From Mesostigma viride (Eukaryota > Streptophyta > Mesostigmatophyceae > Mesostigmatales > Mesostigmataceae): DNA of 64,000 nucleotides. Made by a program: the position numbers and the translations under genes. The stretch covers positions 2,966,932-3,030,931 of the forward strand of contig RPFO01000015.1 of the NCBI GenBank assembly GCA_009746045.1. Direction: 5' to 3'. A model generated the notes under the pieces. The model saw only the letters and a list, made by a program, of their open reading frames with translations, had not been told where the DNA came from and did not search any database. Shown piece by piece: positions 52,266 through 62,430 of this stretch. How positions within the stretch are numbered: the first letter of the stretch is position 1; each line of letters begins with the position of its first letter.

Positions 52266-53330
52266 GCTGCCTGCAAGAATCCAGCCTGAAATGAGTTCAT
52301 TTGTTCACTATTCATATTTGTTTCATGGAAGTTAACCGAGAAAATCACGAAAAACTGCACATGTATGCTGTCACATGTCACCATTTGAGCTCAGAATGAG
52401 CCCAATTTTTGTGGGTGGTCTATTTTCATGGTCTAGATGCTGCCTGCAAGAATCCAGCCTGAAATGAGTTCATTTGTTCACTATTCATATTTGTTTCATG
52501 TAAGAAAAGGGGGAAAATGACGAAAAACTGCACATGTATGCTGTCACATGTCACCATTTGAGCTCAGAATGAGCCCAATTTTTGTGGGTGGTCTATTTTC
52601 ATGGTCTACATGCTGCCTGCAAGAATCCAGCCTGATATGAGTTCATTTGTTCACTATTCATATTTGTTTCATGTAAGAAAAGGGGGAAAATGACGAAAAA
52701 CTGCACATGTATGCTGTCACATGTCACCATTTGAGCTCAGAATGAGCCCAATTTTTGTGGGTGGTCTATTTTCATGGTCTACATGCTGCCTGCAAGAATC
52801 CAGCCTGAAATGAGTTCATTTGTCCACTATTCATATTTGTTTCATGTAAGAAAAGGGGGAAAATGACGAAAAACTGCACATGTATGCTGTCACATGTCAC
52901 CATTTGAGCTCAGAATGAGCCCAATTTTTGTGGGTGGTCTATTTTCATGGTATAAATGCTGCCTGCAAGAATCCAGCCTGATATGAGTTCATTTGTTCAC
53001 TATTCATATTTGTTTCATGTAAGAAAAGGGGGAAAATGACGAAAAACTGCACATGTATGCTGTCACATGTCACCATTTGAGCTCAGAATGAGCCCAATTT
53101 TTGTGGGTGGTCTATTTTCATGGTCTACATGCTGCCTGCAAGAATCCAGCCTGAAATGAGTTCATTTGTCCACTATTCATATTTGTTTCATGTAAGTAAA
53201 GGGGGAAAATGACGAAAAACTGCACATGTATGCTGTCACATGTCACCATTTGAGCTCAGAATGAGCCCAATTTTTGTGGGTGGTCTATTTTCATGGTCTA
53301 CATGCTGCCTGCAACAGTCCAGCTTTAGGT
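52266..53330 (-). repeat. Right 173-bp tandem array of the DNA transposon (inverted)
   Basis: Unit starts (GCTGCCTGCAAGAATCC) are at 52266, 52439, 52612, 52785, 52958, 53131 and 53304, with exact 173-bp spacing: six full units plus a partial one. They are the reverse complement of the left array units. The first unit differs most (GGAAGTTAACCGAG for GTAAGAAAAGGGG). The stretch 52007-52265 before it is non-coding. Confidence 0.9.
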
Positions 53331-53406
53331 ACCCTCAGATCTGAAAGATTTTTTTTTTACTCATTTGAAGACTTGTGAAATTGAGCAAACACTTATGAAT
53401 CCCCTC

Positions 53407-53867
53407 ATAGTTTCTTTATAGTGAGATGGAAGGGTGGCCGCTATAGCTAGGTTATTGGGTTCACGTGACTTACCTTTTGAGGTCGGTGCGGCCTGATCCG
53501 GATCAGTCGTGGCCAAAACTTTGGCCAGTTTTTCTTGGCCAGGTGGCAGGAGCTACGTTGAGATATAAACCTGCCACTGTCTAGGTTTCTTGGCTCATGG
53601 CGTAGTGATTAACTAGATCTAGATTCTTTCTCTCACGCAATATGTGACCTAATAGCCCCGGCAGCCTTACGTAAGCTGCCGGCAATTAGAACGCCACATT
53701 GCGTCATTTGTTCAGACGCAACATTTGCGTGGCGAAAAAATGCCGTCCGGGCCAAGGCCGCATGACACGCAAAAAAAAAGGATAAAAACAAACCCACCTA
53801 GCTAAGGTCGGCCTCTTTTCTTTTCCCGCCCACCCTCCCTGCGTGTTTGGAGCTTTATTATCCCGGT
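53407..53867. other. Non-coding leader of the tyrosine-recombinase ORF, with palindromes
   Basis: No gene is seen. It contains a near-perfect palindrome CCGGCAGCCTTACGTAAGC at 53658-53682 and TGATCCGGATCA near 53495, plus three copies of TTGGCCA(G/A) at 53509-53548. Such sites may be recombinase targets, but this is a guess. Confidence 0.35.
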
Positions 53868-54548
53868 ATGGTGAAGCGGTGGGACTTGGCCCGTGGCGTC
53901 CTCGCTGGGTGGAAAACACTTGTGTCCCCCCGTGCCCCTCCTCCCATTCCATGGGAGGCGGCGTTTGCACTTGCCAGCACGATGGTCATGCAAGGTCAGC
54001 GCCTTGCGGGCCTGCTGGTGGTCATCGTGTTCCGCCATTACCTGCGCATCTCGGAGGCGCTGAACCTCCGTGTTGGCCATGTGCGCCTCCAGCCTGACGT
54101 TTGGCTTGGGCCGGCTCAACGGGGCGCCCTACTGCTGAGGTCTACCAAGACCTCTAAGGGCAAGACTCAGTCCGTGGTGGTAGAAGATGTGATGTCTGAA
54201 ACCATCCTCCGTCACTGCATCGCGGGTAAGCACGCTTGGGAGGCCGTGTTCCCTTTCACCTACCCGCAATTCAGGCGCATTTGGCAGGATGCGGGTCAGG
54301 CCTTGGGGGTCGCCCAGATTTTCACCATTCACGGGCTGCGGCATGGAGGTGCCACTCATGATTTCCTCGCGGGTCGCAGCATGGGGGACATCCAGGGCCG
54401 GGGGCGCTGGCTTAGCAGCTCCACGGTTGCCCATTATGTGGGCTTGCACCGCAGTTTGGAGGTGGAGCTGCCTGAGGTTATTCTTCGGGCCATGGCCGCC
54501 TGCCCCCCTCGGGCCTGGCGGGCTATTTTGAAGTTGCCCTCCACCTAG
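53868..54548 (+). CDS. Tyrosine recombinase catalytic domain
   Basis: 226 residues from the first ATG (MVKRWDLARGVLAGW). The motifs of the fold are all visible: Arg in RHYLRISEALNL, Lys in STKTSKGKTQS, HxxR in IHGLRHGGATHDF, the H/W position in GRGRWLSSSTV, and the Tyr nucleophile in AHYVGLHRSL. So the enzyme could be active. The N-terminal core-binding domain is short or missing, perhaps on an upstream exon or lost. It is the only coding sequence in the outer part of the composite insertion, so it is the likely integrase of the split-repeat element. No reverse transcriptase was found with it, so a Crypton-like DNA element is an alternative. Confidence 0.8.
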   Translation: MVKRWDLARGVLAGWKTLVSPRAPPPIPWEAAFALASTMVMQGQRLAGLLVVIVFRHYLRISEALNLRVGHVRLQPDVWLGPAQRGALLLRSTKTSKGKTQSVVVEDVMSETILRHCIAGKHAWEAVFPFTYPQFRRIWQDAGQALGVAQIFTIHGLRHGGATHDFLAGRSMGDIQGRGRWLSSSTVAHYVGLHRSLEVELPEVILRAMAACPPRAWRAILKLPST

Positions 54549-54753
54549 TTTGGTTGTTCATTTCTATGTCATTATGCTAGGTTCTTTGCCCCTGGCATGG
54601 ATCGCCAGGGAGGGATATAAGGGTAAGGCTAGCCTTTGCCAAGCAATAAGTGTTCCCATGAGCATCGGCGGCCGGGATGTGGCCTGCCTTTTGTATGTGC
54701 TCCACTCATTGTTTTAATAAAGAGTCTCGTTACCCTGGAGTTCCACGGTTAAT

Positions 54754-56050
54754 AGAAAAAGGATCCCGTCACCCAGCAGACGGAGGAAATCCTCGCCGTC
54801 ACGGGAACGGGGGACGTCAACGTGAAGAACATAAACGTGGCGGGCGTGGCGGACCTGGGCGACGCGGTCATCGCGGCCGTCAACGCCCAGTACGAAAACC
54901 TCACGGTGAGCACGGCTCTGAACGTGGCCGTTCGCGCCAGTCTCACGGTGGCGGAGACAGACCCGATCACGAACTTCACGGAATGGACGAGCTGGACGCC
55001 GGCCGCGAGCGATTCGCTGGTCAGCAACTTCGTCGTCAATCAGGCCAAGTACTCGGCGTTCAACAAGACCGTGAGCGCGTGCTACGACCTATCGTTGCAG
55101 GCGGGGCCCTACGCTCATTGGAAGTTGGACAACGCGGCCGCGGACAGCGGGGCTCTCGGGTACGACAGCACGTTGCTGGCGGGGTCGTCCTACTCCTCCG
55201 CCACGTTCGCGATAGGGACGCATTCTCTGCTCACTACCGGCGCGACGGGGGGGTTCACCGTCGACCACGTGAATCTGAAAACGGCGCTAGGATCCGACTT
55301 CACGATGTCGTGCTGGTTCCGGACCGCAAACGCGGCCACGCAAAACCAAGTCGACGTGGCCGCGGGCGGGTTCACGTTCGATCTGAGATACAACTACAAC
55401 GGGGACGACACGCTCAAGTTTTTCGACCGAGGCAACACGACTCAGTTCACGGGTGCCGCGTGGACGCCCGTCGCGAACACGTGGTACCATATCATCGTGC
55501 GGAGGTCGGGCGATCTGGTCTCGATGTGGGTAAGCACCATCGCCACCGAGTGGGCGTCGTTCACGGCTCTGGCCACGAACAACAGCCCCGGGGGGACGAA
55601 ACAGGCGTTGACGGGGGTCCTGAGGTTAGGTCAGAAGAACGGGACGTCAGGTTCATGAACGGATACCTCGACGACTTCGCTGTATACGACAAAGTCGTGG
55701 ACGCGGACTTCCTCTCGAGACTCGCAGGAAGGTCCGCGTCCGCCACGGGTACCACGAGCATCGCCGTGACACTCCCGCCCGGGATAACCCCGGGGGAGAC
55801 GCGCGAGGGCTTGTGTTATGCACAGAAGACAGGAGGGAGCAACACGTTTTTTTATTGGTTTACGACGGAAATTAACGGACAGGGGTCGGTAGAGACGATT
55901 TATTGCAACAACACGCGGACCTGTCGCGGGTCTTGCGTCCTGCGATCTACCGTGAGCCAGGCGGCGCCGTACGTCCTCACTCTATCGACGCAGGCGTTCC
56001 TTCCCGGCTCGTGGCGACTAAGGGGACACGTCGTCTACAAATCGGTATAG
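54754..56050 (+). pseudogene. C-terminal part of viral lectin/fibre gene (LamG-like), one frameshift
   Basis: Continues the gene started at 41153. DVNVKNINVAGVADLGDAV is a fibre-type beta-repeat. From about 55110, GPYAHWKLDNAAADSG, FTMSCWFRTA, NTWYHIIVRRSGD and the closing YLDDFAVYDKVVD form a laminin-G/concanavalin-like lectin domain. The first frame ends at 55658 and the rest, from FMNGYLDD to KSV, is in another frame, so a one- or two-base loss lies near 55650. The C-terminal region has several cysteines (LCYAQK, IYCNNTRTCRGSC). The whole gene would code about 460 residues. It probably sits on the virion surface and binds glycans. Confidence 0.65.
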
Positions 56051-56063
56051 TCTACCCTATCGT

Positions 56064-57935
56064 TTAGTTGAGAGACTCGGAAACCACGTCCAGAGAAGTG
56101 TCGCCGATCGTGCCCATGTCGTTGCTATCCGTGATGGTGTTGGGAGCGGGATAGGACATGGCGCGGCAGCCTGTGAGAGCCGGAGCCGCGGGTCTTCACG
56201 AGCTGCAGACTCTCGTCGTTCCCGATGCGGAAACCGTAGGTCACGGTCTGCGGCTCGGCGTACATCTCCTTCCAACCGTACAGCTGGGTGTTCGCCGCCG
56301 TGATGGCCGACGCATTCACGCGCACGTCGTCGAACCACACCGCGTACCCCGCCTGGTTCTTGCCGGGGCCCAGGGTCAGAGTCGGACTGGTGCCGACGTC
56401 GACGGACGCGCTAATGACAGCGACAGAGGAGCCGTTGAAGTAAAGAGTCGTGTCGGTCCCGTTGCGCACCAACGCCACCGTGAACGGCTCCGTGCCCAGG
56501 AGAACCGGCGCGCTCTCCGTGGGAGTGGTGCCGTCGGTCACGGTCAGGTGCCCCCCGTTGGTCACGCTCACCGTGGTCGTCGCGCTCCCGCCGGCGTACG
56601 ACAGCAGAACGAGGCCGTTCCCGCTCGAGCTGGACAGATCCGCCTTGGGGGTCACCTTGCTGATGATCGTGAAGGTCCCGTTGGGCATGGTCGTGGCGCA
56701 TGTCGCGCTCTGAGTGCCCGAGTCGTTGATCTTCAGCACGCCGCCAGAAACGGTCGCGCCGCCGTTCAGGGTGAACACCTTCGCGCCCACCTCGGCGGTG
56801 GCGCCGGCGGTGAACTCCCACCGCGTGTCGTCGGAACCGGAAGCCAGGGTGGACAGGAGGACCGTCGTCCCCGGGGCGCATCGGTCGGCCTCGGCGATCA
56901 CGCGGGAGAACATCAGCTGACCGCCCTCAAAGTGCCAGTACGACCCCGTGTTGTCGCCCTTATCCTGCGAGGACTCCCCCGAGCCCATGTGCCAGGTTAG
57001 CGCGCGGCTGCCGTACCCCGCGTTGCCGGCCATGAACAGACCGCCCGCGTCCGACTTGGTGTTGTCCGTCGCGCCGTTGCCCAGGGTCACGGTCTTGTCC
57101 TCGACGCGGAGGTTGGTCTCGGTGGTGGTGACGCTGTTCACCGCCCCGTCCACCTGCAGCTCGCCCGTGATCTTCACCACGCCGCTCGTCGAGGTCAGCT
57201 CCAGCTGGCCCGCGGAAGTCGTGATCTTGCCCGACCCGCCCGCCGTGCTCGTCAGCACGACGTCCTTCTTCAGATCGACGGACACCACGGCGTCCAGCGA
57301 CATCACGCTGTTCGCGGTCGACAGGGCGCTGTTGGTGAACGTGACATCCTCGACGTCGACGGTGCCGGCCGCGGAGGTCAGCGCCAGACTGCCGGACGAG
57401 GTGCTCACGGTGTTGTCGGTCACCTTCACGTTCTCCAGGATGACGGACTTGGTCGCGCCGGCGGTCAGGGAGATGTCGACGTCCGACGGGACCGTGAGGG
57501 CCGCGTCGGTGAAGATCACGTCCTCCACCTGCACGGTCCCGGCCGTGGACGACAGAGTCAGACCGCCCGAGGAGGTGCTGATCGCGTTGTCGGTCACCTT
57601 CACGTTCTCCAGAATCACGGACTTGGTCGCGCCGGCGGTCAGGGAAATGTTGACGTCCGACGGGACCGTGAGGGCGGAGTCGGTGAAGATCACGTCTTCC
57701 ACCTGCACGGTGCCCGCGTGAGACGCCAGAGTCAGACCGCCCGAGGAGGTGCTGATCGCGTTGTCGGTCACGGTCACGTTCTCGAGCGCGACAGACGCGC
57801 CGGTGCCCGCGGTCAGCGAGATGTTGCCGCTCGCCACGGACAGGGCCGCGTTCGTGAACACCACGTCCTCCACCTGCACGGTCCCGGCGGTGGACGACAG
57901 AGTCAGCGCGCCCGAGGTCGTGGAGACATTTGCGC
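56064..57935 (-). pseudogene. Viral fibre protein with beta-helix repeats and lectin domain; 5' end lost
   Basis: The N-terminus is missing: viral sequence stops near 57935 and unrelated DNA follows. At least four repeats of about 57 residues (STSSGGLTLSSTAGTVQVED, then LENVKVTDN) form a likely parallel beta-helix shaft, and the repeats are also visible in the DNA at 57340-57930. A linker with LRVEDKTVTLGNGATDN, common in phage and giant-virus fibres, leads to a lectin-like domain (PFTVALVRNGTDTTLYFNG, WFDDVRVNASAI). Near 56160 the frame shifts by one base; the likely true end (MSYPAPNTITDSNDMG to SESLN) stops at 56064. Convergent with the previous gene, 13 bp apart. Confidence 0.65.
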
Positions 57936-58664
57936 AGCAACTCGTCAGCAGAGCTTGTGAGCTCCTGGTCCTTGCCGGCTGGAATGACCCTAGGCTGCTG
58001 GCTAGCAACCTTTATCCTCACACCAGGCCTACGACCCTCGATAGGCTCGCCACTCGTTGTGACGACCAAGGTTCGTGTGTGAAGACGCTCGTTGCCTCGT
58101 TGAGCCTCGAGCTATATGCAACCTCGTTCCATCCTTGTTCCTCGGTCATGAGCAACGCTGGGCAACGCTACATTGCCAGAGCCTCGTATCGCTGCCCTGC
58201 ATCCTTGTTGCAGGCAGCATACAGGAATCTCTGGCTATCCTGCGTCTAGGACAGCACAGGACCTGCCACACTGTCCGGCATGGACTTACATCCTTGCAGA
58301 CCTGCTGGCTGGCTACTGGCTTCTACTAGCCACAGGACCGTTGCGTCCTCAGTACACTGTGTCCCAGTCACGTGAGAGCTCAGGCTAAGCCTGTGCAGGC
58401 ACGGCCTGCCACGTGTCCTGTCCAAGTTACAGGGTCGGTTCACTTCCTTAGTGATTTCGGCACCTCAATTAGTGACAAAATTCGGTTCATTAGTACGGTT
58501 TACCCGAGAAATCTGATCGGATACTGATTAGTGACAAATCGTACCCGACCAAATCCGATCCGAAAGCACTAACGACGCGAATAATTAGTACATGCAACTC
58601 ACTTCATTAGTGCGAGGTCGTCAGCTCGTGGAGCTATGGAGACGGCATTTCCCATTCTTGCTGC
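57936..58664. other. Non-viral, non-coding stretch after the truncated fibre gene
   Basis: No gene is recognised. The first part (to about 58440) has a composition unlike the viral block. From 58445 to 58620 there are six spaced copies of (A/C)TTAGTG or ATTAGTAC-like words. The left edge marks another insertion or a rearrangement in the viral gene. Confidence 0.4.
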
Positions 58665-60765
58665 GAAAACAATGAGTAGAGCCCCTGCCAAAGGCAGGTT
58701 TAAGTAGTCATCTCGTCTCCCTCGCATGCAGGAGCAAGAGCCCCCCAAGGGTGGGATGGGTGGGAAGAAACAATTACGGGTCACAACCCGCCGACCATGC
58801 TTATCAAGCCTACCGTCAAAATGGAAAACGGCAAAACCAGAAATATCCTAACGCTGACAATTTAATAATTCAGCCAGCCAGCTCATCTGTCACACGTCTG
58901 AGCTGTCAGGCCATGTGTACTCTTCGAATGCAACCCTGAACACACTACCCAACCAAGCAGCACACCAATCAATTGGTGAGTGCTGGTTACATCAGATTTT
59001 ATTACAGCTTTTTGACGCAACTTCCGTCAGCATTCAACACATGGCCGGCCGTTCAAACAAACGGCGCCTGACTTACAAAAGGCAAAGCTAGTTGCCAGTA
59101 GGATTCCCCGGTAAACAACAAGCCGTCCCCATTCGTCTAACAAGCCTTTCTGCATGTACAGCCACAAGGTTGTGGCGGCCCTTTCTTTCCCGCATGCTGT
59201 TTAATAAACTATTTTCAGAGAAATCCGATTATGACACTTGAGCTCCCAAGAAAACCAGCATTTGATTGAAAACAATGAGTAGAGCCCCTGCCAAAGGCAG
59301 GTTTAAGTAGTCATCTCGTCTCCCTCGCATGCAGGAGCAAGAGCCCCCCGATCCACCCCAGTCCCTGGCGCCATTACCCTCCTCCCCCGCACTGTCGCCG
59401 CTCAGGAAACAAAACTTGATAGGATCACTGTTGCCCCAATAACAGTGAACAAAGAAAAGGAGAAGACCCCCCCCCTCTTCCGAGCAGCCTCGAGGGTAGC
59501 CGCTTCCATAAAAGACCACAAAGTGGGGCGTGTCGCAACATCTCCTTCATGGCGACTCAGCCCGCACAAGGCTATAATAACCCCCTAAGGGGCCCGACAA
59601 TAAAAGGTTAGCGAATCCGCGGAGCCGCCTCAGCAAAATATTATTCCGGATAAAAACCCAGAAAATTCGCATTCCGACGCCACCAGGGTTTGAACCGCTA
59701 CCTGCCGGGTGCTGAGCAGGGAGAGACGACAAGGCCAAACACTGCCACTGTCAGCCGAGACGCCTTTCCGATACTCGGTTCCTTTTGTGGGAATTTTGCA
59801 AATATATTTTCTTCCGGAACGCAAGAAATTAGCCGGCCGCGCGTCACCCTTATATCCCTCGCTGGCCCATAACAAAAAAGGGCCGCGCACCAAGCCGAAG
59901 GCAGCGCCATGCAGCGCCCTAGGCGGTGGGCCGCTGACTGACTACCAGCGCAGTCTCATGGAATCCAAATTAATCTATTGACCTTCGCACAGTTTCCGCA
60001 TCAGCTGCGGACTTCTTAGTCGACATGATTGGCTCCGCTGCTGGAATTACCAGCAGCCGGGGCGGGGCGCCCAGCCCACTTTCTATGACCACCGAGACGC
60101 TGCCCAGCAAGGTGCCAACCAGAACCACTTGGCACATTGGTAACGCGAAATTTCCGTTCCGTTCAAACCGCCCCTACCTGCCGTGAAGTCGCAAAGCCCG
60201 CGACTTCATAGCAGGCAAGGACGGGGTCTTTGCCTAATTTTCTTTAGCCCCGCCGCCATAGCAGCGAGGCCGCGCATACTGCTTCAGTGAGCACATTCAA
60301 AGAAACAATTACGGGTCACAACCCGCCGACCATGCTTATCAAGCCTACCGTCAAAATGGAAAACGGCAAAACCAGAAATATCCTAACGCTGACAATTTAA
60401 TAATTCAGCCAGCCAGCTCATCTGTCACACGTCTGAGCTGTCAGGCCATGTGTACTCTTCGAATGCAACCCTGAACACACTACCCAACCAAGCAGCACAC
60501 CAATCAATTGGTGAGTGCTGGTTACATCAGATTTTATTACAGCTTTTTGACGCAACTTCCGTCAGCATTCAACACATGGCCGGCCGTTCAAACAAACGGC
60601 GCCTGACTTACAAAAGGCAAAGCTAGTTGCCAGTAGGATTCCCCGGTAAACAACAAGCCGTCCCCATTCGTCTAACAAGCCTTTCTGCATGTACAGCCAC
60701 AAGGTTGTGGCGGCCCTTTCTTTCCCGCATGCTGTTTAATAAACTATTTTCAGAGAAATCCGATT
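58665..60765 (-). mobile_element. Second split-direct-repeat element (A1-internal-B1-A2-B2)
   Basis: Read on the minus strand: A1' 60765-60301 and A2' 59230-58766 (465 bp each), B1' 59349-59268 and B2' 58746-58665 (82 bp each), with a 951-bp internal part between A1' and B1'. Spacers are 37 and 19 bp. Parts match the element at 41264-43419, for example GCGGGCTGAGTCGCCAT and CAATCAAATGCTGGT, so the two are one family. No open frame of note is present, so it is non-autonomous. Confidence 0.7.
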
Positions 60766-61834
60766 CAGAAAGAAATCTGTGAAAAATCTCGTGCTTATGT
60801 GTATAATTGCTACATTTCTCAGTCTGCAGCGCTCCACGCTGAGGTTGGAGTCATGCATATAGCGACCGATTGCGATGATCAAAGAATGAAAAACTGTGCT
60901 ATCCGGAATCGTGTGAATCGTGTGCCTACAGCTGCCTACGTGACGCGATCACTTCGAAAAGGCGTCGAATGCGGGATACATCCATGGGCTCCATCGTACA
61001 GAATTTTTGGGGCGGACCGAGGTAGCTGCCGGTGGGAATGCCGTGAGAATACTGCGGAAACGTGCGTAAGTGAAAACTGGATACTGCTTGACCTCCGGTG
61101 CATCTGGTGAGCCGCAGTTCTGGTTTAGGGTGATAGGGTGGTTGAAAATGGAGGTCTAGTCAGGGTTTGTTATTGTTTGTTGCGTTTCTTGCTGGAATTT
61201 TATTTTCCGGTGCTGTCGGTGGCCGCTGAAGAAATTCTTTGCGGGACCTAGGATGTGTGCTGTCCTTCCGTCTGGCACCGCTGCCGTGGATTCGACGGCC
61301 GCAAACACCTGCATTGATAAATTGCCGCACCTGACTGCGTCAATGTTATGGATGCTCAGGGTATTATGGCGCCTTGAGTGTCATGTTGTCCATACGTCTT
61401 GCATATGGCATTCATCTATGTAACCTTTTGCCTCTTGCTGTTGGTTGCTTTGCTTTTATGCGCTTTATTTCATTTCCTTGGTGGGATTAGCCTGTGGAAG
61501 GCGGCCTCCCTCCTGCATCCTGTGTCGGCAGACATACTGACAGGCAGGATGAAGTGCAGGCAGAGGGGCAGGCGAACAGTTTATATTTGCACACATGCTT
61601 GCTTCTGGTACGCTAGTTTGCGTGTATCTTTGCATGGTCATGTTTTGGCAGGCCTGGACAGATATGTTCAAATATGGTCGCATGCGTGCATGCACGCATG
61701 CATGAATGGGTTTACGCATGTTGCCAGCCACATAGGTAGGCACGTGGGAACGCTCGCAAGCTGACGACACTACCAGGTCAGGCTGGTCTGGACCTGGAAG
61801 ACACACAGGAGGCAGGCAGCCTTGGATGGTGTGG
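60766..61834. other. No gene recognised
   Basis: Mixed-composition DNA with a short open frame at 60799-61110 that resembles nothing I know. I see no promoter, RNA gene or mobile-element end that I can support. Confidence 0.4.
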
Positions 61835-61928
61835 TGGGGAGGGAGGGAGGGAGGGAGGGAGGGAGGGAGGGAGGGAGGGAGGGAGGGAGGGAGGGAGGGA
61901 GGGAGGGAGGGAGGGAGGAAGGGAGGGC
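61835..61928. repeat. (GGGA)n microsatellite
   Basis: About 23 near-perfect units of GGGA directly before the GTGC run. Confidence 0.95.
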
Positions 61929-61932
61929 ATGA

Positions 61933-62206
<274 letters not shown>

Positions 62207-62297
62207 GTATGCCTGGGTGGGTGGGCACGTGTTCGGGTGGGTGTGGGTATAATACCTAATACCTAATGCACCAATTTGGTGCATTGTGTGTGGTTGT

Positions 62298-62430
62298 ATG
62301 GGTGGGTGGGTGGGTGGGTGGGTGGGTGGGTGGGTGGGTGGGTGGGTGGGTGGGTGGGTGGGTGGGTGGGTGGGTGGGTGGGTGGGTGGGTGGGTGGGTG
62401 GGTGGGTGGGTGGGTGGGTGGGTGGGTGGG
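62298..62430. repeat. (GGGT)n microsatellite
   Basis: About 33 units of GGGT. It is followed near 62458 by three copies of the decamer-like AGCCAAACACCAT/TGCCAAACACCAT. Confidence 0.95.

Larger units (their letters stand above)
43424..53406. mobile_element. 9.98-kb DNA transposon with inverted satellite arrays at both ends
   Basis: Terminal inverted repeats start GAGGGGATTCATAAGTG at the left and end with its complement at the right, matching over about 31 bp. The trinucleotide ATA flanks both sides (43421-43423 and 53407-53409), a likely target duplication. Inside each end lies an array of a 173-bp repeat, four-plus copies at the left and six-plus in inverted orientation at the right. It carries two divergent genes: a PHD/poly-Q protein and a DUF7869-like transposase. 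It is inserted in or just after repeat B2 of the host element. Confidence 0.8.
41252..54750. mobile_element. 13.5-kb composite insertion: split-direct-repeat/tyrosine-recombinase element with nested DNA transposon
   Basis: The insertion splits a viral gene. It begins CGTGGTTCTC and ends GTTCCACGGTT, so CGTGG/CCACG may be short terminal inverted repeats, with AAT on both sides as a possible target repeat. The outer parts (41252-43423 and 53407-54750) carry split direct repeats on the left and a tyrosine-recombinase ORF on the right. The nested 43424-53406 is a separate DNA transposon. Whether left and right outer parts are one element is likely but not proven. Edges are good to about ten bases. 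Confidence 0.6.

Noticed and set aside
56158-57721. Plus-strand frames across the fibre gene
   Set aside because: Antisense of a clearly repeated fibre and lectin protein.
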